Under the pieces are notes generated by a model. That model had not been told where the DNA came from and did not search any database. It saw only the letters and a list, made by a program, of their open reading frames with translations. This document shows positions 46,901-59,241 of a stretch of 64,000 bases of DNA, in pieces (the first letter of the stretch is position 1; every line of letters starts with the position of its first letter). The position numbers were made by a program, and so were the translations under genes. This DNA comes from Tanypteryx hageni (Eukaryota; Arthropoda; Insecta; Odonata; Petaluridae). The stretch is taken from contig CM054113.1 in NCBI GenBank assembly GCA_028673005.1, forward strand, positions 37,142,117-37,206,116, given 5' to 3'.

Positions 46901-47727
46901 TCCTATCTTATCGAGTACATACGGGAGAATAAAAATATTCTAGTTTTGGTTCCTGAAAAAAAGTTGAAAATTTTATTTTTGGCCAGCTTCTTCCGATTTG
47001 GAACCACTGTGCAACCTCACTACATTATAAAACGCAAATTACACTGTGCTGTCATCTTCCGACAAACATACGATTCGGGTGTAATATTGTTTTTCGATCC
47101 ATATGTTGAGCAAACGCTCCATTTCTATCAGTGCTTCGCTTTGATTATGCCTCCCCAGCACAGTTGATGTTAAAGAAGTAGACCCCTGAGTACACTTTTT
47201 AATTTTTCCAGCATTTCTGCCAATAGTTCTCACAGTCGACGGAACTAGAGAAAGTGCACGACCTATAGCAGCGTGCCCTTGTCCACTTTCAAAAGATTTT
47301 TATATCCAATTTAATTAATTAATCAAGAGAAATACTTCGCTTTAATTTTTTCGCTTGCGACATTTCAAACTTATAAGGGTAAAAACTCGAGCACAAATTC
47401 AATGTGTCGCCACCACGAGCTCGGATTGAAAACTGACTGTAGTCCGCCGAAACGCTACCTTGGACATGAAAAAAAACTCGTCGATTACATTACTTCTCCG
47501 GTGTAATATTGTATACACATGAAATCAATTTAAAAGTAGTTCGTATATAATGAAACAAAGTTGTTTTTCTTTGCTCGCGGTGAGATCTTTTCAATGGGCT
47601 GAGAAAGGCTCTTCGTTCTTCGGGTTTTGTAAGAGCGTATATCCGAATCAAGCGAGTGTATCGAGAGGTGGAGTCAGAAAGTGTAATGAGCGTTAAACTG
47701 AAAAAAACGTATCGCGAGGTATACCTG
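46900..47727 (-). mobile_element. Tigger element fragment (right end)
   Basis: The right end CGTATCGCGAGGTATACCTG with TA (47728-47729) is the same terminus as in 29099-29737, and 47346-47727 aligns with that MITE throughout. Upstream on the minus strand is a transposase remnant. The left end was not located. Confidence 0.8.
47039..47310 (-). pseudogene. Tigger transposase N-terminal fragment
   Basis: Minus strand: FESGQGHAAIGRALSLVPST, VRTIGRNAGKIKKCTQGSTS, and ALIEMERLLNIWIEKQ. This matches the CENP-B-type DNA-binding half of Tigger transposases (STVRTI, NADKIK, MERLLxxWIEDQ). The catalytic half is missing or unreadable. It links the 29.1-kb MITE to its autonomous parent family. Confidence 0.85.
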
Positions 47728-48599
47728 TATTTAAATGCAATGGCTCAAAGAGACGGAGTGAAGAACAGCGGTAAAATCGCAACAGTTGAAGCATACCTCC
47801 AATATTACCCACATAGCTTTTGAAATGTAATATATTTCTAATGAAAATATATACAGTCATTAATTTTGCAAGCCAAAACATTAATTTGATAATATCTCCA
47901 TCTAGTTATGCTGATGCCATGACTTGCTGTACATAAATAGAACATTTTTCCGATGTATTTTGTGATATATCCCAGAATTGGTTTTTAAAAATAACTCTAA
48001 GGAGAAATCCCGCCGTCGCATCGCCATTAAAACGTTTTATTTCGCAATCCAATAAGTTTCGCGAGCGCTATTTGGGTCACGGGCATGAGGGAAACGAAAC
48101 GTCGGCACTTTAAATTTTTGCCGTAAAACTTTTGTTTTGTAGGATGATTTCTTTCGGAATTTCTCGGGCTCTCAGCACACTCATCCTCAAAGACTTCACT
48201 TGTTTCATTCCAAGTTTACCCAGCGAATCGTCCAAACCGTTATGCTTTTTTTGGCAGGAGCGCGTATCTCACGCACCACGCAATCGTCTTCCGTGACGAT
48301 GAGAATGTAAGTGCCTCACTTCTGAGTCCCATCTCGCGGGAGAGGAACGAAACAACGAATGTCACATCTCCCGCGGCATTGGCTCGGATTGAAATTCCAG
48401 GCGCTCGCACGAGGCGAGACACGCCTTTTCTCGGACCGACTCTCTCTCTTTTTCTCTACTCATATCTTTTAATCCCTCCATATCCGTTCGCCGCATTTCT
48501 CTCACTTTCTCATCCCCCTTGATAATTATTATTTTCTCATATACAAAGGATAAAGTGACCTATCTTCCGGAATAGAAGTTACGTTGAAACGAAGCAGAT

Positions 48600-48838
48600 C
48601 GAGCAGAAATGGAGAGGTAGCTTATTCTCGTCGTCTTACACAAAATTTCCATATAATTGAAATTTACTGCAAGGATTTTGATTGAAATTCGTGCTGTGAT
48701 AAGGCCATATGTCATAAGCAACATTACGAAAGCTATACATCTTAAAAAATAACAACATAGCGTCCAGTGATATTATAATATATTGAGTTTTTCGCCCACC
48801 TACCGCCAAGCTCCAGCAGAAGTATTACCGTTACGGAA
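48600..48838. repeat. Right arm of a dispersed inverted pair
   Basis: Inverse match to 45690-45900; the arms bracket the Tigger fragment and a GC-richer spacer (48180-48430). Confidence 0.75.
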
Positions 48839-48861
48839 AATTGTAAAAACGTATTAATGTA

Positions 48862-49140
48862 TATCCAGTGACGGGGAGTGTTGGTTTGAATGCCGGCCTT
48901 CCGCGTAGCGGGTCTGAGTTCGAATCCTGGCGGAGGCCGGGTTTTTCAACCTGGGTTATCCCGACTCCTGTGTTATAAGAAAGACAAGCAAGAACAGTAT
49001 TCCGTCCTCCCCTTAGTGCGAATGTGTGTGTGAACCTGTGTGCATAAGAATCTCTGAGAGGCATGCTTCAAGTTCTCTAATGTATTCTTCAAGGTTAAAC
49101 ATAAGTATGCTTATACTTTGAAAAAACGCGTTTTATGTAT
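48862..49140 (+). repeat. tRNA-related SINE
   Basis: GTGTTGGTTTGAATGCCGGCC, then TCTGAGTTCGAATCCTGGCG (B box) and GAGGCCGGGTTTTTC, a body with TTATAAGAAAGACAAGC, and a tail with AAACATAAGTATGCTTATAC. The layout (tRNA-like head with B box, then unrelated body) is that of a SINE. Single copy in this window, distinct from the 24.4-kb family. Confidence 0.65.
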
Positions 49141-51270
49141 AATATTACAAAAGAAAAAACGTTATAAGTAAAAAGAAGTACTGTACATTAACAATATGAT
49201 GGCTGAGAAGTCCTTGCTGACGCCGCCTGCCTGACCCTACGCTTCCAATTCCTCGAACGTCCACATCCCGACTAATTCGCGGTCTTATCTGGAGCTAAAA
49301 TTCCTCTTCCCTATGTTTATCCTTCTGGTAAAGACTAGTTATTTCGTAGTTTCTTCAATAACATAAATTACAATATTAGTAAAATTATCCAACTAGAGGT
49401 CCGCGCGGAGAACCGTGGTTGGCGAGTGGCAACTGTTTTCTTCTCTTTTGATGTAGTTTTCATCTGACCTTAAGGTCAGCTTTTAAAATATTTCAAATGG
49501 GAGGATAAGGGCGTACACGCTCGCGGCGTTTATCTAATGATATAAGTTTGATAACGTTTTGTTCGTGTTTTCGAGATGAATGGCAACAAGGTGTTTCTTT
49601 TTCTCACAAGTATCTCCGGAACAATAAGTCGTAATCTTTTTTCTGACTAATTTGTGAACAATTTTGTCCTCTATCCGAATAAATTTTCTAACCGGTACCT
49701 TGCAGAGCATATCAGACCCTGGAAGAGAAAAATGTTTTTTGTTTTGCAATTGAATTTCCCCAAAATAATCTTATTAACTATCTATGTAAACAAAAGAACA
49801 GCCATCTCGAATCAATTTCTTTTTATTTTCTTTCCTGGCTTTCATTCTTTCGTTGGCTCTTGTCATTTCCTATTTTATTTATTACATTATATCCGTTGTA
49901 TTGCAAGCAGAATTATAGCAGGCAACTTAGTATCCATAGTGCTCTTGTCGGTTTGTTTTAATTTTAATTTAATACTTCATTCGTACAAACCCATTTTTGA
50001 CAGGCAGTTACATAAATCAGCAAATAAATGGCTCAAACCTATTAGTATGGTAAATTTGTATTGTTTTCATCCGCATTATTATGAATATTAGATTTTTATG
50101 AAATGAAAAAAGAAAAACAGTCCAATTCATTTCATAGAAGTAAAGGTCTTATCTCCCTCTATTGTAGAGAGATCATTGCCCGGAATGTCTGAAATAGACT
50201 TGAAGAAATAAAACAAGAAAAACGCTGAGACTCGGGTCTATTACCAACGCAAGTTAAGACTCGGAATTTTTTCCCCGTGATTTTGGGGTAGTAAATTCGA
50301 AAAACGATAAAATAAATAAAGGCTGATGGGCCATTTTTAGCTTTGGACAGGTTACAAGACAAGGCGGGCAATAGGAATGATGGAGACATTAGACTACGTT
50401 TGGAGAATGGCCAAGAGGACTTGAAGCGCTTTGTTGGCCAGAGGAATAGAAAATTTAAAGATGTAGAAATAGAACAATGAGCGGTGATTATTGCGGGGAA
50501 GTGATGCCAGATACTGCAACTGTTGATCTTAGTGTTTGCAGTTGCCGAGTTTTCCTGTACAACGACCCTTTCATCCGTTTGAAGGCATTGGTAATCGGGG
50601 ACGATGGGCAACCGTTAATGAGGGAGCACGCCAGTAGACGTACGTGAGTGCGCGTAAGCCTTGCCAATCCGATGAATAACTACGAGCCGATCGATCCGAA
50701 ATTAACTTGCGAAAGAAACTGCTCAAGTTCAGTCAAGTTTTCGATTAGCCGAAGCGGCAAGATTTTGATATGCAGCGGTAATTCCAAGTTGATAAATGTT
50801 GGTAAACGTCGACGAAAATCCGATAAAATCTGTTTTCTGTGGAAGTTGCGTTTTGAGACGATGCTGGGGAATATCTTTTAAAGGCCCAATGTTATCTTTG
50901 AATACAACTGCGTATTGATTTGTAAATTTTCTCCTGGTTAAACAAAGTTGAGATTCCATTCGGATATTTATCGTTCCATCCGTTGCCTTTAAATTAGTTT
51001 AAGGTAATGATGAAACCGATTCGAATAGTAGAAATTTATGATTTCTGTGAGAATAATTAATGGCAATTCTGATCTCGGGTTAGACAAAAATAACTCGTTG
51101 AACCGAATAAAATGTGGGTATTATTCTTTTAATATTTGAATATTTATCACTCAATATTAATCACTTGTTTCATTTATCTGTCTGGAATTTTTGTGGTAGT
51201 ATAAGTTTCAAATTTAAATTATTGTCTCCACACAATCCTTTCTAGTGAATAATTCTTAAGTAAAATTTTG
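49141..51270. other. Intergenic, nothing recognised
   Basis: Frames of 145 codons (49654-50091, +) and 150 codons (50159-50611, -) have no domain, no supporting splice context and biased AT-rich content. No repeat ends identified. Confidence 0.4.

Positions 51271-51271
<1 letters not shown>

Positions 51272-51306
<35 letters not shown>
51272..51306. repeat. (GT)n microsatellite
   Basis: About sixteen uninterrupted GT repeats. Confidence 0.97.
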
Positions 51307-51307
<1 letters not shown>

Positions 51308-51825
51308 TGCGTGAATTTGAGGAAGGGGTAAAGTAAAACGAGATAAGTGTGGCAACAAGGTGTAATAAGCTCAGTGGACATACCGTGGTTAGAGAGCAGC
51401 TGGGGTGTCGTATAGATAGGAATGAAGTGATGTAAGGAGAAAAGTTTTCGCGTTAGAGAAGTTGTCTTATCTCCGTGACTGAGGAAGGTTCTTACCCGAA
51501 AAGCTTTTTATTTCTCGTGTCTTAATGTGTGTCTATTCGACACCCCCAGCGGCTCATCAGGCACGGTCAAGTATCCACTGGGCATCCCATAACAAATGTT
51601 TTAGCATCTAATTCTCGTTGTTCATGTTTTATTCCCCTTCTTTTGCGTAATTTATGTGCACAGTAAATCAATATTAAAAAGTTTAAACAACATTATTTAT
51701 TCATGAAAGCGGTAAAATTTGCTACTCCAGATCGAATTGGGGCGCGTAAGTGTCCTAAATCGACTAATTATTATAAGTGAAGTAATGATGGAGACGCTCT
51801 GAAGTCTGATAGTAACAATAATAAT

Positions 51826-53700
51826 AATAGCGCACCCTCGATATAGCGCGGGTATCGGAGAAAAAAGTTACCCTGCGTTATAGAAAGGCCCGCGTTATAT
51901 CGAGATAACTCAACTTAGAAATAAGTTTTACTTGCATGCATTAATATTAATGTAAAATAGTCGAAGGAAAGAGAAGAAAACAAATAAAATACTACAACTT
52001 TATTTATAATTGAAGTTTACAAATATTTATAACCTTTTGGCCGTTAACTTACAGCTGTAATAAAACTTTTGTTCGTCAAGAACAATAAGTTTTTAAAAAT
52101 CTACAACTAGATAACTTATCAATATTTTCCCAATAAAATGCTTTTAGTTGAAGGTTTTATCAATAATAATTACTGAGATAAGACAATTTACGCAAAATAA
52201 AAATTTTGGATTTAAATATCCCAAATCCGGCCGTGGATTCCCGCGGGGGAATTTAAATCCGTACGATAAAGGTTAAAATAAAAGTAAAAATCTATCTTTC
52301 GTGTATTTATTGAATCCTACATAATAATAAACATTAATTAAACAATCTACATATAAACTGTTTATTTAAATACACCATCATTTTGAACTTCGCGTGCTTG
52401 CGGTTCGCGAATTTGCGCTTCGCGTCAAAATTTTTTGTGACCATTACTTCTGTTTCGCGCCGATTATTTGCATTTCGCGTCATGCGTTTGCGATGACAAC
52501 AAGCATGAACTCCCTATACTTTTTTGTTTCGAAATTCACTTTAAAATTTTGCGCCCTAGAAAAGGACTTATTATTATTATATATTTACAATCCTCATTAG
52601 CAGTTTTCGAAATAAACAAACGTGATAACTCTCAAATTAATTATTTTGTAGCTCAGTTTGAAGTTCACTGCCAACGCCGCTATTTTCGATGATGAAGCTT
52701 TAGTTTAAAATTTAAAGAAACGCCATCATTTTTTAATGTAAGGTTTTCATTTGCTATTATCTTTGTACATATTTTGAACGGAATTTAAGGAAATGTTATT
52801 TTGTTTTGTTAGGGTTTCATTTTTTATTACGAATTTTTAATTAAAATCTAAGAATTGCTATCATCTTGTAGACGTAAGATTTTCTGCCGCATATTTTGAA
52901 CGCGATTACTAACAGAAATGTTACCGCTTTAATGCTTCGTTTTTCTGCGACGTATTTTGAACAATTAAAAGAAATGTTATCACTTTCTTACGCTAGGTTT
53001 TCATTTTCTGTTATGCAATTCGAAAGTAATTAATAAAACATATGCTACCACTTTATGATGCTAGTGTTTTTTTGCGGCTTGAAAATGTTAGTGGCAGAAC
53101 TCAAGAAAACATTCGTGCATCACGTACTCAACATTCCATTTCAGTAGTTCATCAATTTAAAGTATTTCCTTGGAATGAACAAAAGAAGATTGAAAATCTC
53201 ATGCGAAAATGTGCTGAAGGAAAACTGCACAATTACCGAAAGAAGTGTTATCGCTCTGTAATGCTGGGTTTTCATTTGCGTTTTGATAGTAATTTTTTAA
53301 AAGAATTTCACTTTATGATGCTAGGTTTTCATTTGCTGTTACATTTTATTTTCTGTTAAACTGCATTATTTATGATAAAAGTGAATTTTTAGGTTGATTC
53401 TGAACTGGACTCCTATTTTAACATTGCGTCTTATGGAAAAATAGGACTTTCACTTCGCGAATTTGCATTTCGCGTAAGTTTTCCGGAACCAATTATTCGC
53501 GAAGTTCAAAAAGGTGGTGTAATTAATAATATAGTTTACGTACTAGTGTCATAGCGGCGCCAGAAATGCAACAAAGTTAGTAAAATCATCAATCCACATA
53601 AGGGTTAAGTAAGAAATAGGACCCATCTCGCGAAAAAAAACTTTTATGGTGGACTTGAATGAGACCCTCGTTATATCGTTTGCGGGGTGATCGAGTAGGC
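51826..53700. repeat. Decayed Tigger-like sequence around a younger insertion
   Basis: CACCCTCGATATAGCGCGGG (about 51833) and its partly inverted neighbour CCCGCGTTATATCGAG (51888) resemble the terminal block of a Tigger family. A related CCCTCGTTATATCG lies at 53667 but in the same orientation, so the outer boundaries are not settled. Confidence 0.4.
52373..53519. mobile_element. TIR element (CACCATC...) with internal repeats
   Basis: Ends CACCATCATTTTGAACTTCG and (reverse complement) CACCACCTTTTTGAACTTCG with TA on both sides (52371-52372, 53520-53521); 1147 bp. Subterminal parts repeat TTCGCG and ATTTGCATTTCGCG. The interior (52720-53345) is a degenerate repeat of roughly 90 bp with AAATGTTA(T/C)C and GNTAGGTTTTCATTT(G/T)CTG. 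The 105-codon frame 53042-53359 shows no domain. Confidence 0.8.
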
Positions 53701-54019
53701 ATTGGAAGTTCTAATTTTTTCGATTTTTGCGTCAGATTGCTACATTTACGAAGAACACGTTTACTGTTTCAGCATGCTTTAGGTTTATATTCTTAGCCCG
53801 CTGGATGGCTTGCATTAGACCCGCGTTCAAGTTTGCCTAAAATTTTCTCTATACATATATTCTCATCACATCCCCGAACAGTTTTGAAAAATCTCTCTTG
53901 AGAATTTTTTTCTGTACTTCTTTTAAAAGCACTTTTTCAAATATTACTCCTTAAACTATGTCGGTTAATTCATTTTAACGTTGTGCTAGGCATTTGCGTT
54001 GTGAATGTGTCGTTGTGTC

Positions 54020-54130
54020 CTCTACTTCTCTCTCTCCCCCTCTTCCTATCTTTCTCTCTCTATCCCTTTCTCTCGCTCCCCTTATATCTCTCCCCCTCTC
54101 TCCCCCCATCTCGTTCCTCCATCTCGTTCC
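54020..54130. repeat. CT-rich low-complexity tract
   Basis: CTCTCTCTCCCC-type sequence; overlapping Ser/Leu/Pro frames on both strands are artefacts. Confidence 0.85.
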
Positions 54131-54591
54131 GTGTTGCATTTTTAAAACTAAGCGTCGAGAAAGGCGTTTTTTAGTCCATTCGTCCCATTGCCGCAATTAA
54201 AATTCCCCGATTCATATGCGCCGAAAAATTGCGAAAAACTACCAGAGAGTGGAGAGAGAGAAATAGAAATAGGAAATGAAGGAGGATGTAAATAGGCGTA
54301 AAGTCTCCTTGGGTCACGGGCAGTTAGCGGGCATCTCGTAACGCCTCCCTCTCTCTCCCGAGAGCGGGAAACGCCGAACAACGGCCTGACCATTCCAAAT
54401 GCTTATACCCCCTCCTTCGTCCACTCCCATTCCCCGAGTGGACGTTCTTTCTTCACAAAAGGCTTCAAATATACTGCAAAGCTATCTCGGACGTATGACT
54501 ATTTGAATGGAAGAATGGAAGTTTAAATAACTACGCAGCAGTGGATTTAAAACGACCTGTGAATCATATTTCGTATTCATATTTAACTATA

Positions 54592-55360
54592 CAGCCTTCC
54601 CTCGTTTTACGAACTTATTTCGTTCCACGAAAACTGTTCGTTAGGCGAAAACTCGTAAAACGTAAATTATTTTCCTATTACTTCCAATGTAAAAAATTTT
54701 CATTGGTTCCGAAGGTCAAAATAAAAAAATATCCCATAGTTCACTTAAAAACAATACATAACGATGCCAAATTGAGAAAAAAACATCAATAATGATATAT
54801 TAATGTATTTAAATGGCATTCCTAGTCATTAGCCTATGATGTCTTACCCAATATATGAGCGGTATTAGCCTATGATATCCTAGCCTACGATAGGTTAAAT
54901 GCGGCGCGTATGTCCTTCGACCACTCGCCTTTCTCCATTTTTGAATAATATTTAGTTTCTGGGCTACACTTAAAGCCCTTCTCTCTTTTTTCACTTTACC
55001 ACTTGCAATACCTGAAAAGTTGGCACGTTTAGGAGCCATGATTCACAAAAATTATCTTGATTTAAAAGATAAAAATGCGCACCTCATCGAATTGAATTTT
55101 ACAAAGAACGACATTGTGCGTGCTGAGACCGAGATGATGGTTCTTATTCGGAACAGCTCAATCTGACAAACTTTCCCGAAGCGGATAGAGTACATATAAG
55201 CGAAAATTTATTCGATATTTGAAAAATAGGATTTTCATGCGAACGTAACGAACTCGTATAAGCGAAAATTTGTTCGCAAATCGAAAAATAGGTGTGAAAA
55301 AGCTCTGTTCTTATAAGCAAAAACTCGTCAAACAGAAGTTCGTAAAACGAGGGAACGCTG
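54592..55360 (-). mobile_element. Tigger element, internally deleted
   Basis: Ends CAGCCTTCCCTCGTTTTACG and (reverse complement) CAGCGTTCCCTCGTTTTACG, flanked by TA (54590-54591, 55361-55362). GTTCGT/CGAAAA words recur subterminally. It keeps the start of a transposase on the minus strand and has lost the rest. Confidence 0.9.
54809..55039 (-). pseudogene. Tigger transposase start fragment
   Basis: Begins MAPKRANFSGIASGKVKKER then RALSVAQKLNIIQKWRKASG, the typical N-terminus of Tigger transposases (APKR...KRRAxSVxxKLxII). The sequence leaves homology after about 45 residues at an internal deletion. Confidence 0.82.
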
Positions 55361-55549
55361 TATAAGCAAATGCATGTGCGTTCTTTGTGTGGTTGTGTGT
55401 TCTGATTCGTATATGCATTGCGTGTTAAAGGTTTCGTAACATTAACCCCTCAAGCGGGTAATTTTCTGATCCCTGTTCACTCCTCAAAGCTTCTATTTAA
55501 ACTTATTTCGGCATCCTTGGCACTATGTTTATTTTTCGGTTGAAGAAAA

Positions 55550-55853
55550 GTTATATCCCTTATATGCCTTACTATAAGACGAACACAATTATCAGACGGC
55601 TCCCCTTTACGGAAGCTAATTTTGAGAATGAAATTTTTGTCTTTTCGAAGGAAGTAAATTAAACAGAATTATTGAAATTATTTTTTTATTTAAATATCTA
55701 AAAATTGTCGTCACAATGCGCCTTGCAAAGGTAAATATGATTTAAACCATGCCAGACTAGTCATAATCACTCAATATTATTTATGTATTTCTTCGTTCTG
55801 ACTTTGGCCAAAGAAAAAGAAAAATGTCGTCTTATAATCGGGTAAATACGGTA
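55550..55853. repeat. Probable MITE, one clear end
   Basis: The right end GTCTTATAATCGGGTAAATACGGTA (last 20 bases ATAATCGGGTAAATACGGTA) is a common arthropod MITE terminus. A degraded partner, CTTACTATAAGACGA, lies at about 55568. Boundaries are approximate on the left. Confidence 0.5.
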
Positions 55854-55859
55854 GATCCC

Positions 55860-57660
55860 TCTAAAATCTAGGCTTGAATAAAGAGTTGCCCAAAACAGTT
55901 CCCATTATTTATCAGACACCAAAATCGCCATAGCCCAAAGCAGCTTACTTCCAACATTGCCCAAAGCATCTCCCTTTCTTTTGCCGGATGGGTGTTAATG
56001 TTAATTACAGTTGTGTACTGACCATCCACGCAATTTTAATTCCGAATGAGATACAGCAAAAATAAATGCACACATGAAAATAATTCATAATGTAGTTTTA
56101 AATATTGTGTATTGCATTAAAGTTATTATTGGGTTGTGGTCTTTTAGGATAAAAATCACCAAATTGTTCAAAGGTAAAATACTATAAGTCCAAAATGCAC
56201 AGTTGCGCTGTTACGTGAGTAGACACGCGCACAGAGAGAAAACACTGAAGTTAATAACTTTTAGAAAAAGCTGTTGGGCAACGTAGTTACTTTATCCATC
56301 AAACCTCCAATCCTCCTTCTCACACAACTTAAAACGTCAGTTGTTTTAGGCTATGCATATCGACTAACGTATGTAATCTTCCTTTATAAATGCTAGTTGT
56401 TTTGGGCTATGAAAAATGGGTTGTTTTGTGATAAGATTTTCCAAAAGTGAGCTATTTTGGGCAACTCCCCTCTTCTTCGTGCACGTGTACGGATGACTTC
56501 TACTGAGGCTGAATGGCAAGGTCCGTACACGTTTATGTCGAACCATTCTGGAGGCTTAACGATAAGGGAATTGGAATGACAGTATATTGTCATTTAGCAC
56601 GCTTTATAATGGGTAATTATGCATGCATGAATGAAAATATAAATTGTCGTAGTTTTTATTTTTATAATTCCAGAATATCTGCACCAGTTTTCTTATTGAT
56701 TTACCAGCATTATAAGTGAAAGGTTTTTTTCAGAACAAAATGTGCTGTACGATTTCGAGCACTCCATCTTTCTCCCCTTCTCAAGCCCTTATGACATAAG
56801 ATGCTAAATAAAGGAAATCGGAAGGCCCTTGAAAAAAGAACAATAAAGAATAGCGCGGTAGATGCTTGGAACTCCGTACCTCCCTTTTAGCTCTCAAATC
56901 GTTTCATTACTTGAAATACCCTCATTTCCTACCTTCCCTATGGCTTCCCTACCGACATCCTTCCTCCTACCCTTGGACACGCGCGCTCATTAAACCTCAG
57001 GACACCACCTGTCCGCCTCTTTCTAAGAAGAAACTCCCATCCCGCCGGAAATATTTATTTCCCAGCGTCTAAAAATAAAGTGTCTTTTAACCTATCTCAA
57101 CGAAAGTATTTTATCTCCGGTCACACACCCCAGAGAGCGTTGCCCAGAAGGGGAAATAGAGAGGAGTCAAAAGAGATCGCTAGAGCAAGAACGAAACAAT
57201 CAGAATTGTATTTTGTCACTCGTTTCATTCGATATTTCTTGATACTTGGAGGTAAAGTTGCAAAAGCATCGTTACTACTGAACGTTTCATTATCTGTTTG
57301 CAACATTACTCATTTTAGAAAGAAGTTTCAAATATCTATAAATAGGTTAGCTTTTGCTTCTTATTTTATACGTTTTCGAATATTTTAGTTATTTATTATA
57401 ATTTAATCGTTTTATTTATAATGCATTTTAAAATCATTGGTTTAATTATTCATTGGTTCTGTTATGTATTATTGCTCAAGATCAGGAGATTTATGAATAT
57501 TTTAGGAATATACATATGTTGAATTTTACAAGTGGTTTTTCTTTGGCAAACATCTTTTATAATTTTAGTTTAGTTTAATTTATCATTTTAATTTTTGTTA
57601 TCGTTAGTGATTGAAGTAAACATTTTTCAAAGAGTTTACCTTGCACTGAAATAGTTGAAT
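55860..57660. other. Intergenic, nothing recognised
   Basis: Short frames near 56393-56719 and 57080-57388 show no domain. No repeat ends were identified. Confidence 0.4.
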
Positions 57661-57699
57661 GCTTGAATGAATAATTAAACATAACTAGAGAGCCTGTGA

Positions 57700-58007
57700 C
57701 GCTTCTCTGTCACATTTTATTTTGATTTAAAAAAAATGATTAATTTGATCAGACACATTTATTTGACAAAAGTTGTAAACTACTTTCTTCGTAAATAGAA
57801 CAGAAGATTCTATTTATTATTAACCTGTATTAGGATGAAGGATAAATATAATTTAATTTAATTTTTTAATTTTCCAAGTGATATGATAAATAAAAATAAC
57901 TGGCCTTGTTAAGTTCTTTTAAACTGCTTTCTTCGTAAATATTACAGAATAAACAGGCTCAACCAGGCTCAACATAAAGACATAAATCAACATAAATGTA
58001 AACACCC
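57700..58007. repeat. Short duplicated segment
   Basis: TTTCTTCGTAAATA(G/T)(A/T)ACAGAA occurs at 57785 and 57932 with similar AT-rich surroundings, suggesting a partial tandem duplication of about 150 bp. Confidence 0.45.
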
Positions 58008-58146
58008 AAAATGACGTAATATCGCCAAAGGGCTCTATTTTAATCTTATACCGTTTAAAATGTTTTTTGCTTGGCTTAAAGAAATTAATTTAATTAGTTT
58101 TTTAAACTATGCTACAATAACGAATAACAAGTAGGGATGTACACGG

Positions 58147-59145
58147 GTTTTCCGTTGTACAGAAGTGCCTTTCGTCAAATTCGTCGTAGTATAATCGTAG
58201 ACTAATATACATATTTGTTTTGAAATCAGAAAATTATTTTTCCTTATATTGTGGCAACCCTGTTTTTTAGATCCGTTTTTAACATGTTCATTTCGTTTTG
58301 TCATTTTCTACTCTCCCTACAAACGAAGTTTCTTTTAAATCCGTTCAGCCAATACCTTTGAAATTATTAGTTACAGACAAATTCTAACTTTGATATTGTT
58401 GTAGCCCTGTTTAGTCGACCCGATTTGAATATAATAATTTTGTTTATTTATATAAAGATTATACAAATCATATTTGGTTAAAATCCATGCCGTCAGTTCT
58501 CTAGAATTACGTGTAAAATAAATATTATTTTACTTTTTATTGTGGTAGCCCTGCTCTTTAGCTCAGCTTTAAACATCTTGATTTCATTATGGTATGTTGT
58601 AAAAATCTTATATTCAAAATTTAATTGAAATCCATTCGGCCAATTCCTTCCAGCTCCATAATTAGTGAAAGAATTTAATTTAAAATTGTGGCACCCCTGT
58701 TTGGCTGATTCAGTTATGGTTGTATATATATGTGTACATTATAAATATTATAATTTGGTCCAAATTGATGCTGACATTTCAACACAAATATGTGTAAAAT
58801 TAATGTTTTTTAATTTCTTGTATTATGGCAGCCCTACTTGCTGTATCTATACTAAAGATCATGATTTTGTTTTTTATGTTACACGCCTCCTTCCCAAAAA
58901 ATTTCATTAAAATCAGTTAAGTCAATTCCTTCTTAATTCATAATTACCGAAAAGTTTAATTTTGTAATTGTGGCCCCCCTGCTGAGTAGATCCGGTCCAA
59001 ATATGCCACTTTGGTCATTAATTTATGTGTGTATTCTATCTACCAAATTTTATTGAAATCGATTAAGCCTTCCCTGATATATGCGTACGGACGGACATCA
59101 CGAAGATAATAGTGCTTTTCAGCATTGACGAAAAGCGCTAAAAAT
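58147..59145 (+). mobile_element. Tandem-monomer element, copy 2
   Basis: Matches copy 1 (24895-25790) from TACAGAAGTGCCTTTCGTC onward. It has six monomers (ATTGTGG(T/C)A(G/A)CCCTG-type starts at about 58246, 58391, 58540, 58683, 58818 and 58965) instead of five; the monomer at 58683 is extra. It ends with ACGGACGGACATCACGAAG, a hairpin GTGCTTTTC...GAAAAGCGC and TAAAA. A 28-bp direct repeat lies outside it (58008-58035 and 59214-59241). Confidence 0.7.
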
Positions 59146-59241
59146 GGTTCTTTAATTCGAAGGGGAAAGGTTCACTTATTCTTAAAAAATGTTTGAAATC
59201 CATATAAACAAAGAAAATGACGTAATATCGTCAAGGGGCTC

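Noticed and set aside
49654..50611. Two frames of 145 and 150 codons
   Set aside because: No recognisable motif, no splice or promoter support, and composition like the flanking AT-rich DNA.
51826..53700. Terminal inverted repeats of an outer Tigger element
   Set aside because: The CCCTCG(A/T)TATA words at the two sides are in the same orientation, so a simple TIR pair is not supported; kept only as a low-confidence repeat.
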